Positions 28,201-41,466 of a DNA stretch of 64,000 nucleotides are shown here, one piece after another. The stretch lies in NCBI GenBank assembly GCA_013396655.1, contig WBMV01005060.1, forward strand, positions 744,001 to 808,000, read 5' to 3'. Under the pieces are notes generated by a model. It was given only the letters and a program-made list of their open reading frames with translations, did no database searches and was not told where the DNA came from. The DNA comes from Campylorhamphus procurvoides. Taxonomy: Eukaryota > Chordata > Aves > Passeriformes > Dendrocolaptidae. The first letter of the stretch is position 1, and the number at the start of each line of letters is the position of its first letter. The position numbers and the translations under genes were made by a program.

Positions 28201-31200
28201 CCACATACTGAACATACCGACCCGTGCTATAATCTAGAAGATTTAATGAGTAATAGCTCACTGAAGATATTTGTTAGTTAACATCTATCATATCAGATAT
28301 CAAATAAAACTGAAACATAAATATTTTATATATAACATTCCACAATATAAATTAAAATTATAACAAAATGTTTTGCCAAGAGGAATAAACCATAATGTAT
28401 ATATTCTTTTAAAAAACCAATAGAACAGTCATTCACATTCTTTGCATTAATCAAGGCTTATAATCTTTGATGTCACAGTTTTAATTCAGTACTCTTTATA
28501 CAAGAGTACATACAATTTAGTGTCTGAGTTATAAATCAATTCTGTACGAGAGGTCAGGTTAATAGGAGACTATCTTTTACATAAACACAAGTCAAAGTTT
28601 CATGCCATGGAGAGCTCAGGAGAACCAGTGGCATAAACTAATCCTGCCCCCAACTCCACCTCCCTGTTGCTATTTTGTGGACACCAGCACTAACACCAGC
28701 ACTTGTTTCGCTGCTTGTGAGCAAGCCTGTGGTTTATATCCTTTTTTTTTTATTTCAGCCAAAGCGAAACCCTTTACAAAAGTAAGATCAGCACTGTAAG
28801 GAATACCATAAACTTTTGGTTTTGCCATTCTGTACTGCAAAGCTGAAGCCTGATAATAGTTGAAAAAAAAAACACAGACAATTTCTTAACACAAACTCTT
28901 CTTCAGGCCTGAAGATGAGGCATGACCTTCCAGGTGAAGTAAAGCTGTTGCCCAAAACAACTTTCAGTGAGTTTAAGTGAATTGTATTAACCAAAAACAA
29001 CAAAAAAAGTTGTAGAGAAAAGATAGCCTTCTTGGTGCAGAGCAGAATATTCAAAAGAGAAGAGGTTAGAACATCTTTAACCCTTTTAGGATAGCTACAG
29101 ACAAATAGGTAATTATCCCCTGCAGAATAATGAGAGCAAAAGATTTCTGTGTGCCAGAAATCCAAAATACCTCACTCAACATCCAGATTGATTTTCATAA
29201 GGCATTTTGTACAACATGTTGAGGTTCAAACTTGAGATTGAGATTAATTGTGGGAGAGGGAGTAAAAAAGGGGAGTTTACATGTATCTGAGTATTTCGTG
29301 ACTTTTTGTTGAACTTTGTAAGTTTATTACAATATGTTGTGAGTGTTTGGTCCCTGTTGTATTGTTTTCTATGAGGACATCTGGAAGTATGTGACATTTT
29401 GGGAGACACATATATCTCTGCACAGTACCTTGTGCTTGCTGGCTGTGATTTCAAGCTTATGCAACCATCATTGCCTGCTGTTGAGCTATGACTGAAAGAA
29501 AAGACCTTACACCCACTACAACCAGCTGTACTTCCCATGAAACTTCTAGTTGTTGATTTTACATGCTAAAATAGCTTGTTTAATCAATGTGTTAGTTTGA
29601 TATAAAATAGGTATGCAATGCTAAGTGCTCTTTGTCCAGAGAGACTGTGTATCAACAAACTGTGTTTGGTCTTTAAGCATGTTCTGCTCAAAAAAATTAT
29701 ATGAAAAAAACCCACAGTAATTCAGTAATCTACTAAGCTACTTCACAGAAAATTCCTTCTCAAAAGGAATCACATCTATAAAGTGACTCTAATCTTTTCA
29801 GAAAAAAAACAGATCTCTAGTTGTTTGATGAGTACAGGTGTTCTGAATGGCAAACCTTACTGGGAATGCCACAGTGTACTGACACAACGAAATGTTTGAG
29901 GTAGGTACAGAGCCCTTTCACTTCCCTCACAAGTATAGCCCCTAAAACTCACATAAGCAAACTCATTAATCCTATGTACATATTAACATCTATACCCTTC
30001 ATGCTTTCACTTGACTTTCCAAAACTCATGTCTTCATGGTGCCCTTCCTTCAGGTGCCCAGGATGAGACTCCCCTACTTTGCTCTGTCTTCCCTGCAGAC
30101 CTCCTGCTCATTTGCCTGCTTTTATCCCTTTGCTTGCTCATTCTGTTACGCCCATTTCTTCTCTATCTCATTCAGAGGTCACCTTCATTTGTTTGCAATT
30201 ACCAGAGGGTGATTTCCTCAGAGAAATTTCTTTCCAGGATTACAAATATCCATTAGCCACCTCACTGGTTTCAGTCCCTTATGTGAAAAACCTGCCTGAC
30301 TCCTCACAGAACCTTCCTAAACAGCTCACTTGCAAGACCTATAGATCTCAAAAGACAGTAACGTAGTAATGAAGTAATGTAGTAGATGACCCTCAACCAA
30401 CCTGACTTTAGATTAAGCTATCTCATTAGTGTCACCTCACTGGGGAAGGACAGGTCAATGACTCTCCAAACATGTTCACCTCTCCCCCAAGTTTAACATG
30501 AGCATCTGATTTTTGAAGGGTTAAGGTGCAATACCCACCACATAGATATTTACAGCAACTCACTCTGGCCTGGGAAATGTATTAAGATAATACTAAGTAG
30601 AAAGCAAGAGCTGCACTCAGGGAGACATTTATTTGACCTATGTTAGATATGTACAGTTGGGTAAAATTAATGGAAATTTATAAACTAGAAATAGGTTAAA
30701 AGGAGCCTAGAGTGATTAGCTAAATTAATTACATTTAGTTAGATGATTCCCACCCCTTACATTAAGAAAAATAAATCCTTTCTATTCCCAGAGCAGTTTC
30801 TCACAGTTGACATGAATTTGTTCGCTCTGTTTTTTGTCACAGCTTTGGCCTGAATTAATGAGTTAATAGTTCTATTTTGCGAAGCCCTTCTCTTTCTTGT
30901 CACCTTCCCTTATTTTCTCATGCCTCAAACTGGTCCATTGAATATCTCAGTTTTGCTGCAGCATTTGACTACCTCTTTGGAGAGAGAGAGTAACTTCATT
31001 TAATCTTAAATGTATATATTTACAGATCATATACAACTCATTAATCTCCATTTCTAATCTCCAATTCCAGTAATTTTACTTCTACTAAAGATTTAATTTC
31101 TCATTCCATCTTTTAAACATCCACATTCCCAATATGCCTCTATTCCTTTGCTTCTCTTATGCTTGCTTCCCTCCAAACACACACTTAATCTGCATCTTCA

Positions 31201-31269
31201 CCTGCTTACTCCTCATTTGCAAACATAAAGCTGTTTGATCAGGAACAATATTACTCACTGCCTTCCTAG

Positions 31270-31390
31270 TTTTATCAATAATGGCCATGCTGAGCCTAAC
31301 CAAATATACACCCAGCTCAGCATCCTGTCTCTGACAGAGGCTAGCAGTGGACTTTGCCTCTTGGAGACTTTCCATCCTTTGCCAATTTTA
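31270..31390 (+). mobile_element. Possible ancient L3/CR1-type relic
   Basis: The block CAGCTCAGCATCCTGTCTCT, followed by gacagaggctagcagtgga, resembles the 3' region of old L3/CR1-type elements, which read AGCCCAGTATCCTGTCTCTGACAGTGGCCAGTAGCAGA-like. The match is short and divergent, so family and borders are tentative. Confidence 0.4.
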
Positions 31391-32779
31391 TGACCAAAAC
31401 CAAACTGATCTTTCCTCCAATTACTGAATGTCCTCTCAAATCTTCCTGTAAAAAACACAGATTTTAGCAGGACACTAGATATACTGATCTTGTATGAATA
31501 ACTGCAGAGATTTTAGCATGATTTTAGGCTACACTGTCAGTGGAATGAGGCAAAAATATGTATCATTCTTGGGAAGCTGTGATATACTCTGCCCTTTGGC
31601 TTACACAAGTCTTCTTATGGATTTGGATCGATATGTCTGATGGTAAACACCTACAGCTTATGTTCTCTTTCCAGGCAATGGAAATGTGATGGACACAGGA
31701 GGCCTCAGCTCCCTGTTTGTCTGTGAGCCCCAGCACCTTCAGGGACTGCAGGTGCCCTTTTCTCACCAGTGTCAGTCTCTCCACACTGATGTCTACAAGC
31801 TGTTCACTGTAACAAAGCACACAGGCTATTGTGCCTATTTATCATTAGTCTGTCAGCATTAATCACCTTTTGCTATTTTAGTAGAACTGCCCAAATATTC
31901 CACGATCTAACTACTAGGAATAGCATAATTTCCTCTCAGTAGGCTGACTACTGATGTCATGGAATAATGATGGCATGGTGTGGTGAAGTTTCTGGGACTG
32001 GTATTATTCATTGGTAGCAAAAAAAAAAAAATAAAAAGGAAGACAAGTAGAAATATTCCCTTTGGTTTTATCAAATACAGATGAAAGTTGGGATACGCTC
32101 AGGTAGGAAGCAGAGTCAAGCTTACATTGCCAAAAACTTCTCTGTTTACTCTTAATCAGTAAGTCAAGAAGACAAAAACTCCCTAGAAATCCCTTCCTAT
32201 GAACAACCTTTAGAGCACACTGCAGTTGTTTTCTTCGACTGATAGAGAAATAATACACTTCCTGTCCACTAGAAACTTTCAACAAAAACAAGTTGGATTG
32301 TAAAAAAGATATTACAGAAGAGTCATGGCATGATGCCAAAAACATTCATGCTGTAATTCAGTGGAACTAACAGATGGACATGGGTATGCCTTGACATCAA
32401 GCTACTTCCAAGTTGCTCTCCCTAACGTAACTGATCACTTAAGAAACATTTGTAGGATATGCAAAAATATTTTTGATGAAGGGAAGAATACAGTTTCCTA
32501 CACTGAATCCATCACGTTCTGAGCATATAGCCTTGTCTAAATTGTCTTACTGCTATGTTTAATTTCTAGCATTGTGTAATAAATTACACTCCATCGTCAA
32601 TAATTACATCAAATAAATATGGTATTGAAATACCTGAGTGCCTATGAGAAGTTCCAAATTAATCTAACTGGGAAGTGAGGCAATTTTTTCCACTGAGCAG
32701 ATGGTAGCACTCTAATTCTCCTGTATTCTCAGCCAGTCTGCTACAAGTCTCAACCAGAATTTTGATCCAAATGCTACTG

Positions 32780-32807
32780 AAGTCAATGGGAAGGTTAATA
32801 TTGACTT
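32780..32807. repeat. Short inverted repeat (aagtcaat ... attgactt)
   Basis: Eight-base arms at 32780-32787 and 32800-32807 are separated by 12 bases. The wording around it (CTGAAGTCAATGGGAAG) resembles a widespread old sauropsid repeat containing a palindromic GAAGTCAATGGG motif. I cannot assign it to a named family. Confidence 0.4.
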
Positions 32808-33512
32808 GGGTGAGCTTCAGCTCAGCTCAGAATTGCTATGAGAGGCAAAATTTCGGTCCTTGTAGATCTTCAAGACAGCTGACAATGATGGCTGAGAACA
32901 GCAATGTTCATTTTATTATGGTAACATCTGCCCAGCTAGAACTAAATCAAGAAATAGTTCTTTTCTATTCCCCATGCAACACCCATAGGCAAAAGGTCTT
33001 CTGTATTTGAAACATTGACTGCAAAGCCAAAAAAATTATTGCTTTTTTGTCTCTCCTACTCTTTAATTCATTCTCTTGAAATTTAAGAATCAACACTGGA
33101 GAAATGCTTTCCACCAATGATAAATGAAGTCCCTACTCTTGCTGTTTCTTAATTCTGATCAACTTCAATCACTTGGATTTCCTAACTCATCATATTTTTT
33201 CCCCAGTTAAACATGCACATAGCACTTTGTGAAAGTACTAAAACTAACATGAAACATTTTTTACAAGCCTTTGTGTAAAGTTTCTATGCTCAATTGCACT
33301 GAAACCCTGCTGGAATGTAAGACACTGTCTTTGCTCACTGCATGTGTCAGGAACCCACAGGTACAGGTTTAGGAATATATTTCATGTTTATAAGCTGAAA
33401 TGTGACTGACTGGTCTTTTTGTTATTTACTTAAAAATTAAACTCACAGGCATCTGACACACAAAAATTTTGATTGTGATTATCTGAATACAACTTTGAAT
33501 GAACTTTTATGT

Positions 33513-33550
33513 TGTGTATGGAACAAATTTACACTGTGTATGGAACAAAT
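33513..33550 (+). repeat. 16-bp direct repeat, 22-bp period
   Basis: tgtgtatggaacaaat occurs at 33513-33528 and again at 33535-33550 without mismatch, separated by 6 bases. It is a local duplication with one insertion or a degraded spacer. Confidence 0.92.
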
Positions 33551-35266
33551 GTTTCCAGAAATTTACATAGCGTATCAACATACTCATTTAAGAAGAAAAT
33601 GCAAACTGAAAAATGGAATTGCACACAGCACAAAAGATCAAATTATATTGCAGAATCATATTCACTGAAGGTTATAAGCATCATTTTACACATTAGAGGT
33701 CAATGTGAAGGCACTGCAGCAAGCACACTTACTCTTTCCTGATATCTATGAGGACAAATTCTGCTGTCCAGTATTGTGTTTTAGTGCCAATGAAAGAACA
33801 TGATTAAGATGTTCACAGTATACTTTGTTACCAAGTGCTCCATCTCATCCAGTCTATCTCATAGGAAAATAAAATACCACTGCAACTTTCTGAATCAATT
33901 GGTCTGCTTAAAAAGCCATACAATGAAAATCCTTCAACAGCCGGAGCTGCAGTTTTTACTGAAGACACTGCTTAGTGTTATGACCATCAACACAGGAACG
34001 GAATAACCCACACCTGTGGAACTCAGAAAACATGACGAGGATATATTTCCCCACAGATGATTACTTTGTAAAACACTTTAAAAAAGAGTCCCACAATCTT
34101 CAATGGAATGAATCTCGAAAATTAATAAAGATTTATTTAGAATGTTAAACTCCGGATCCATTGTGCCATTAAAGAAAAATTAATCCTACTATGTACTCAG
34201 TTGATTTTTTTTCTGTGTAAAAGATAAGAACGTCTCTCCTATCCTAATCCTGGGCAAGAAAAAGAGAGAGCAAAATGGATGTACTTTTCATCATTTTTTC
34301 ACATTTAATATGCTACTATAAATCATCCTAGAATGATGAATGATGAAGGATAAATGTCAAGAAATGGAAGAATATGTGCTTTTGTTGATAATAGCTCTTT
34401 ATAAAAACACCTTCCCACACGGGAGCAATTTACAAAGCCTCATAAATTAAAAAGGCTGAAGCAGCAAAAATCTAAATCTTGTATCTTTTTAACTGTGACA
34501 TTAAATCTTCCAATTTCTTAAACAAGTTTGTAAGTATGTTACAAATAAATAGGTCACCGTTTGGAAATGGATACTATATTGGAAAGCACAGACAAAAGTT
34601 GACCATAAAAAAAGTGGAAAATAATGAAATTAGATGAAAACATCCTTTGAAATGGTGAAGGTCATGAACTTCTGAAACAGCTTTTAGGAAGAATTTCTGA
34701 ACTAATAGGGAAAAAATCATAAATATCTGTTTCTATAATTACTTGGTTTTTAAGGCAGTTTTCAGCACACATTATAGAGGTTTGATTATGCCTCGGTGTT
34801 CAATTTTCACTTAAAGAAGGTGGGACAAAAAGAAACCAAATTGAGTATCTTCCACCTATAACCACAAATAATCCCAAAACTAGGACTGTAAAATTAGAAT
34901 TGCATCTGATTGTGTCTAAAAATTGTGGTCTAAAATTGAACAAAATCTATTATTATAAATAGTCTGAACTCAAGATTAATGAGAACTGAAACACTGGTCA
35001 ATAACAGAAACAAAGGAACTGTAATGGAAGAGACAGCTAAAACTGTTTCACTTCCAGCAATGCAAACGCTTTCCTGCATCTTGTCAAACCCAATCAATCC
35101 TTTCCCATGTTTCACAGAGATCCATGAGATATTAGTCAGGTCCCTATCCCAGCAAGAAGTGCAAAGGCTCAGCTTGTTTTGCTGCTGTTGAAATACCTGC
35201 GAATTTCACCTCCCAGACCACTGTGTAAAATCAAGGCTGCTCTTCCACGCAAGGACAGCCTTAACT

Positions 35267-35286
35267 GGCAGGCAGGCAGGCAGGCA
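35267..35286 (+). repeat. (GGCA)5 microsatellite
   Basis: Five perfect GGCA units are followed directly by a small CpG-containing patch (tcgccgccgagg, then ggcgacgggg). This marks the first rise in CpG density ahead of the island that begins near 36.0 kb. Confidence 0.95.
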
Positions 35287-36488
35287 TCGCCGCCGAGGCA
35301 GGAGCACAGGCAGGCGACGGGGAAGTGACAACCACACAAACACTGTTTGGTAGCTACAACAAGCTGAAAAATATCCTGTGACCCAGACCGACTTGCAGTG
35401 CGTGTTTAGGGAGAGAGAAGCAAAACCTGACTCGTTGGGAAGCACAATGCATAGCCTATTGCATTATTAAAGGTAAAAATTACAGCTATTACTTTCGGTA
35501 TTTTTATGCAAGCTTTCTCTTCGGCAGATTAGGAGAAACAGTCTATATCTATAGCAACCAGGAGAGAGGATGGAGGAGCAAATCCAGTCCAGACCATTTC
35601 TCCTTAAAATCTTGCATCACTACCTTCACTATAGCAAGCATAATACCTCATTTTTATTGCCACTTGACTGAAACCTCATAAAAAACATGGTCAACTGATT
35701 TTAATTCCTTCTTAATAAACAGAATGTTTATGAGCAAAACTGCACTGACACTCCTGTGCAAGGTTTCCTTTGTTTCTTAAAGTAATTTATTTTTTTGTCT
35801 TAGAAAAAGATTTCTTAGGGACAGTTAGTTTAGCTTTCACTCTGTGATCTCCATAACCACACTAGGCAGGCATTAAACTGGGGAAAAAATACCAAATTCT
35901 CCAAGTTATGACCTTCTTGACTTAAATTGAGCTCCGGGAAGATACAGTAAGTGAAACGCGACTGGCTGTATTAATAGATATTAACCTTAATAGACAATTC
36001 AGCTAAGCATACAGTCCTGAGTGTCTCAGTGCAGGGAAAGGACTGCCAGGGAGGGTGTCACAGGAGAATTGCATCGATCCTAAACACAGAGTTTGTTTCC
36101 AGGATCCCTTCCAGCCTGTGCGGGTCATTTCGCAGGTGGGGATGCTCAGTGCAGATGGTGTCTTCTAAAAGAGGAAGGGGGTGGTCGAGACCGTCTCACC
36201 AGAAAGCGGCTGTGCAATGGTCTAATGGGGGTTTTCTGGCAGCTCCAGAAGAGCCTTACCCCGGTGCCGGGGTGACTTACACCCACAGCAGAACGGGCTG
36301 GGGGGACACACGGGCAAAGGGGCCCTGGGGGGTCGTGGCCCGGAGATTTCCTGCCCTCTCCAAATGCACCGGCAGTTCAGCGGGCTGACCCCGGCAAACC
36401 GCGAGGAGGGTTCAGCTGTGGCAGCTGGGGGGCATTTTCGGGGACTCGCACTGGGAGGGGAAGTTCCGAGCGTATGGGGACAGCGGGG

Positions 36489-37125
36489 NNNNNNNNNNNN
36501 NNNNNNNNNNNNNNNNNNNNNNNNNNNNNNNNNNNNNNNNNNNNNNNNNNNNNNNNNNNNNNNNNNNNNNNNNNNNNNNNNNNNNNNNNNNNNNNNNNNN
36601 NNNNNNNNNNNNNNNNNNNNNNNNNNNNNNNNNNNNNNNNNNNNNNNNNNNNNNNNNNNNNNNNNNNNNNNNNNNNNNNNNNNNNNNNNNNNNNNNNNNN
36701 NNNNNNNNNNNNNNNNNNNNNNNNNNNNNNNNNNNNNNNNNNNNNNNNNNNNNNNNNNNNNNNNNNNNNNNNNNNNNNNNNNNNNNNNNNNNNNNNNNNN
36801 NNNNNNNNNNNNNNNNNNNNNNNNNNNNNNNNNNNNNNNNNNNNNNNNNNNNNNNNNNNNNNNNNNNNNNNNNNNNNNNNNNNNNNNNNNNNNNNNNNNN
36901 NNNNNNNNNNNNNNNNNNNNNNNNNNNNNNNNNNNNNNNNNNNNNNNNNNNNNNNNNNNNNNNNNNNNNNNNNNNNNNNNNNNNNNNNNNNNNNNNNNNN
37001 NNNNNNNNNNNNNNNNNNNNNNNNNNNNNNNNNNNNNNNNNNNNNNNNNNNNNNNNNNNNNNNNNNNNNNNNNNNNNNNNNNNNNNNNNNNNNNNNNNNN
37101 NNNNNNNNNNNNNNNNNNNNNNNNN
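36489..37125. other. Assembly gap (637 N)
   Basis: All bases are N. The gap sits in the most GC-rich part of the window, between cagcgggg and cccggcacgg, which is the usual failure of short-read assembly in G-rich avian promoters. Any first exon here is unseen. Confidence 1.
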
Positions 37126-37173
37126 CCCGGCACGGCCCGCCCGGCCCCGCGGCGGGGGGAGCGCCCCGGCACG

Positions 37174-37518
37174 GGCACTGGGGATGCTGCTGGAACGGAG
37201 GGGACTGCGGCTGATCCTGGAATGAGGGACTGGGGATGCTCCTGGAATGAGGGACTGGGGATGCTCCTGGCAAACGGAGGGAACTGGGGGTGCTCTTGAA
37301 ACGGGGGACTGGGGCTGATCCTGGAACGGGGGACTGGTGGTGCTCCTGGTAAAGAGGATGCTGGGGCTGCCCCTGGAACAGGGCGGTACTGGGGCTACCC
37401 CGGTAAAGAGGACACTGAGACTGCTCCTAGAACGGGAGGCACTGGGGCTACTGCTGGCAAAGAGGGTGCTGGGACTGCCCCCGGCAAGGAGGGTGCTGGG
37501 GCTGCCCCAGTAAAGAAG
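37174..37518 (+). repeat. Degenerate G-rich minisatellite, about 13 units of 25-28 bp
   Basis: Successive units follow the pattern GGACTGGGGNTGCTCCTGG plus a short AA(C/T)GNGG or TAAAGAG linker. The two clearest neighbours share ggactggggatgctcctgg exactly. Units vary from 25 to 28 bp and diverge toward the right. The array gives open frames on the minus strand with Ser/Pro-rich periodic peptides, which I regard as a by-product of the repeat. Runs of three to five Gs per unit suggest quadruplex potential. Confidence 0.85.
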
Positions 37519-37707
37519 ACACTCATGCAAAGAAATCGCCGAGGCTGCCCCCAGACCGGCCCCCGGCCCGTCACCGTCCCCGGCCGGCCAGAAGCGCGGC
37601 CCGCTTGTGTCCCCCGAAAGGTGTCTGGGCATGGGAATGAAGTCACTAAATGTGCTTGTTCCACACACCTGTGCAGGAAACAGTGGAGCCATACGGGAGC
37701 AGTGGAC

Positions 37708-37978
37708 ATAAACTAAAACACGAGAAGTTTCACCTCAGCGTGAGAAAGAACTTTGCTTTGAGGGTGGCAGAGCTGCCCTGAGGGAACAGGCTACCCAGGG
37801 AGGTCGTGGAGTATATTTCCCTCTCTGGAGATATTCCAAACCCACCTGTATGCATTCTTGTGTCACCTGCACGCATTCCTGTGTCACCTGCTCCCGGTGA
37901 CCCTGTCTTAGCGGGGGGGTTGGACTAAACGATCGCCAGAGGTTCCTTCCAACCTTAACAATTCTGTGATTCTGTGAA
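37708..37978 (+). mobile_element. CR1 LINE 3' end, 5'-truncated
   Basis: CR1 sense-strand blocks appear in order: ACACGAGAAGTTTCACCTC, a CAGGCTACCCAGGGAGGTCG-type block, GGAGATATTCCAAACCC, the GTGTCACCTG segment in two near copies, GGGGGGTTGGACTAAACGAT, and GGTTCCTTCCAACCTTAAC followed by the tail attctgtgattctgtga. It belongs to a different CR1 subfamily from the copy at 22 kb, to judge from the 3' UTR wording. It directly borders the CpG island. Confidence 0.9.
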
Positions 37979-40900
37979 ACCAGATGACCCTGTCAAAGTT
38001 TAGTCCTGAAACATGCACTGCCTGGTGGATCCTCCCTGTGGCCTCCTCAGCAGTGGGTTATTTACCAAGGCTTTCTCCACAGGGGATTACTGGCCACCCT
38101 GAAGGATTTTATGAGCCCTCAGGCACACACCTCTGTGAGTTTGCCTGGGAGGCGTCTGCACAGGTGACGTGTCCATCCTCCTGCTTCCTGTCTCCCATTC
38201 ACTCCACGCGAGTGGAGCACCAGTCCAGCCTGCCAGGAGGGATTGGGAGTCTCGGGCACAAATCCATGGACTGCCTCCTGGTTCACAGGTTCTCCTTTTC
38301 TCACGAACTCATTGTAACAATACTTAGCCATTAATGCAGCAGTCACAGCCACCGAGGTGGAACAGCACAGGTGCCATGTGTCCTGGCAGGGAATGCATGT
38401 CTGACCAGGACAGGCAGCTCTGTGCCACACTGAGTGATGGCCACTCCCAGCCCCCTCCCTCACCCAAACATCTGCTTTGCCCCCTCTCTGTAGTTTCAGA
38501 TTCTCCCGACCTTCTTCATTCTTCAGGCTCTACCTATACCTGATATGCTTCAGCCCTGGCTTTCACCACGTACAGTCAGGACAGATTCAGGCTCAAGCTA
38601 AGTAAAGCTACTGAGGGACTAAGTGTTGTAATACATGAAGTGGCTTTGCCACAGACCAAAAAAGTAGATAACAAAAGCTCACACCACAGACTAACCCTGG
38701 AAGAGCATAGATACTCTAACTCTCCTCAAAGGTGACAGAGACTGCAACACCAACACATCCACATCAAGGTGGATACGAGTCCAGTCACCATGCTGGGACC
38801 ATCTGGGACCTGCCATGGGGTATCAGCCAAGCCTGGGGGCCCAGGTCAGCTTTGCCCCAGGCTTGGGGCAGGGGGTTGGGTGGGAGCTCGTGGGGGCACA
38901 AAAGGGGCACTTACAGCTCCTGGTGCCCTGACAGGCAGTTGCAGGTTTCTCTTACTCTCAGTTGTGCTCTGTGGGAAAAGCATGAGCCCCTACACTGGGG
39001 AAGAGGAGACATGGCTTCTAGAACAAAGTCACCTCCTTTCCTTTGTGGGTGGTGACTCAGATACAAAAAAGGGCAACATTTGATTCAGAAAATGGAAATT
39101 TAAAAAAAAATATATTGATACTAGATGGTCTTTTTAAGCATTTCTGTCCTTGAGGTCTGTTACATGACTGCTGACGTCCTGCAGAGGAGTGGTTTCACTA
39201 AGCCAAAAGGTCCCTTTACCTCAGGAAAATCAATTTTGACGACTGTGAAAGAAATCTGAGCACTGAAAGGGAAGAAACAGAAAAGGAGGGAAAAGCATTC
39301 TAGGGAAAGGACAAGATGAGAAATGAAAGTGCTGAAACATAAATTAGTATATTCTCATGGGTTATGCAAACCATCTGGCTTTAAAAGCTAGTAGTAGGAA
39401 CAAGGAAAAAGGTCATTGGAATTAGCAGAGAACTGCAAAACAACTGAAGGTAAGAAAGGAGCAAATGGCAGGCACAGTGAGAGAACAAGTTGTACGTCAA
39501 AATACAAAATAGCAGGGATATTACTGGAAGTCATTGCAGCTCTACAAGGAATGATTTGCATAGCTCCTGTGAATTTATGATCAAATACTATGCAGATTTT
39601 AAAAGGAAATTAAAATTCTCATAGCCACTCTGTGCAGAGAATTAGCAAAATAATGACACTTGTTCAAAAGCATATGAAGCAATGTGAAAAATCAAGAGAG
39701 AAAGGGCATTCATCGAAGAAATCCTTGAGTATATAAAATTCAGTAAAGACAGGAGTCAGGTGTCAAGGAAAGAGTAAAGAGTCAATTGGCAGGTGAATTA
39801 GACCTTTGGAAATAAGTAGCAGTTCTCAGGACTGGAAAGTGTAAAGCATTCCCTACCTGGTTGTATTTTACAGTTTTATATTAGGCTGCACCTAACAAAG
39901 ATACACAGATCTGTCTTAAAGCCCTTGGAGCAGACAGACGGAAGTCAGTGATATTAGGTATAATGAATTTTGTTAATGATGTGTAAAAACTGCAAGACTT
40001 GAGTCTGTGTGCAAATTAGATGAATAACAGTATCACAGTTTAAATAACATGTCACACGCAAGTTGCTTGCTGGTTTACAGTTGTTCTCAAGACGTTTCTC
40101 AGTGCCAAGGTTTTTAATTGTTTGCATAATAAATTAAGCACCCATGTTTAGGTCTCCCAACCTTGTGAGGTTGTTTTGATTGTGGTTTTTCTTATCATGT
40201 TTTCAATAAGTTTCTGGACTGTGGAAAAAGAAATTCTGAAGTGCATAACTCATTTGTAAAAATTACTAGAAAGACTAGAAAAATTACTCCCTTCTTGAAG
40301 TCAGGGATGTGGGGCTCCAACAGAACCGTAGGGCTTGATAGTTTTGAAAAAGGGATAGAAGAGAGTATCAGCAAGTTATTTTTGTAAGAGCATATTAAAA
40401 GCTTTTTGGTAAGGGATTCTAAACTAGCAAAGATATTGAGTGGTGGCTGAGAGGGTAAAATATCAACTCTCCCTCGGTAATGTGTCTAGAGGTGAATGTG
40501 AGGCTTTAAGAATGAATGACATTGGAAATTATAGATCTGCAAATTTCAGCACAGTAAATAACATATTGAAGTTGCATGCCCTTAATTGCTGGAGCTGAGT
40601 CTTTTTATGATACCCATTTCAATGTGAAAAACATGCTAGGCAAAGTGAAAGAAGAGCCGGATAATCTATATGGTTTTATGCATATGAAAGATTTACATCC
40701 TTATCCATGGTAACCACAGGAGTTTTTCAAGGAAACGCTTTTCTGCGTGAAAATGCTGTGTTGTCTGACTAAGGTTTTTCATGAGAAATATACATCTTTT
40801 AATCAAAAATCCACTAGTTAGAGTGAGAATAAAAGATCCAGAGGGTGCCAGAAAATATCCCAGAATGCCCAATTAGCCCAGTAGCCAGGACACGTGTGTG

Positions 40901-41457
40901 GCCTGATTTTAAAGGTTCAAATTTTTGCTCAGGTTGATTCAAAGACATGAACCAACTACTGGGTATTTAAATCAACCTCTATCTCAATTTCACTGGGCTG
41001 TTCAAGATGACATTAAAAGTAAACAGCCCTGCTAGAGCAGACCTTAGTAGGCAGTAGTTTAGCATGGAAGAAGCAAGGGGATGAGTATAGAACTTATTGT
41101 GTTGACGTAATACCGTTTAGAATTAAATATTAGGAGTGGTACATTAATAAGCTGAAAACTGAACTAAAGACAGAATTTTTTTTGAGATGTAAGAACAAAG
41201 GCTGTCAAAATTACGGGAACCAAAAACTGGGTGGGAGTAAAAAAGAAGATAAACACAGGATTCAGTTAAAGTGGAACATTGCCAGAGACAGTTTAAGCAT
41301 AGAGATACACAAAGGGAAAACACTCTTAATACTTATATTCTTATAAGTAATTGTGATATGAATAAAATGTTGTAAACAGGATTAAAATAATATGGGATAG
41401 TTAAAGGCTAAGTATAAGAACATCACAAAGGCAGCATCTGAGTTTTAATGTGTACTT
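37979..41457. other. Non-coding DNA, GC-richer at the left
   Basis: The first kilobase is moderately GC-rich with overlapping open frames on both strands (up to 116 codons), none recognisable. From about 39.1 kb it becomes AT-rich. A frame near 40519-40570 reads DIGNYRSANFSTVNNILK, which vaguely resembles the GNYRPISL block of LINE reverse transcriptases. I see no further domain to support it. Confidence 0.45.
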
Positions 41458-41466
41458 AGTACTGAG

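Larger units (their letters stand above)
22289..35266. other. AT-rich non-coding DNA
   Basis: This 13-kb stretch has no supportable gene. Open frames are below 130 codons and unrecognisable. It includes a poly(A) run at about 27729-27745, a short palindrome at 25079-25096, a possible L3/CR1 relic near 31.3 kb, a short inverted repeat at 32780-32807 and a direct repeat at 33513-33550, all mentioned elsewhere. It may be intronic or intergenic; the sequence does not decide. Confidence 0.5.
36010..37640. promoter_or_regulatory. CpG island, probable promoter region, with internal gap
   Basis: Base composition changes sharply from AT-rich flanks to GC-rich sequence with dense CpG on both sides of the gap (for example ggtcgagaccgtctc, cggcaaaccgcgagg, and cccgcggcggggggagcgcc at 37147-37166). 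In vertebrate genomes an unmethylated island of this type usually covers a promoter and first exon. Neither the transcribed strand nor a start site can be read, because the core of the island is missing. Open frames spanning the gap are artefacts of the Ns. It might serve a gene in either direction; the minus-strand exons at 56-63 kb would lie on the wrong side for this to be their main promoter. Confidence 0.7.

Noticed and set aside
36222..37692. Long open frames (up to 426 codons) across the CpG island on both strands
   Set aside because: Most of their length is the run of Ns, and the remainder is GC-rich repeat with periodic Ser/Pro peptides. They are not evidence of coding.
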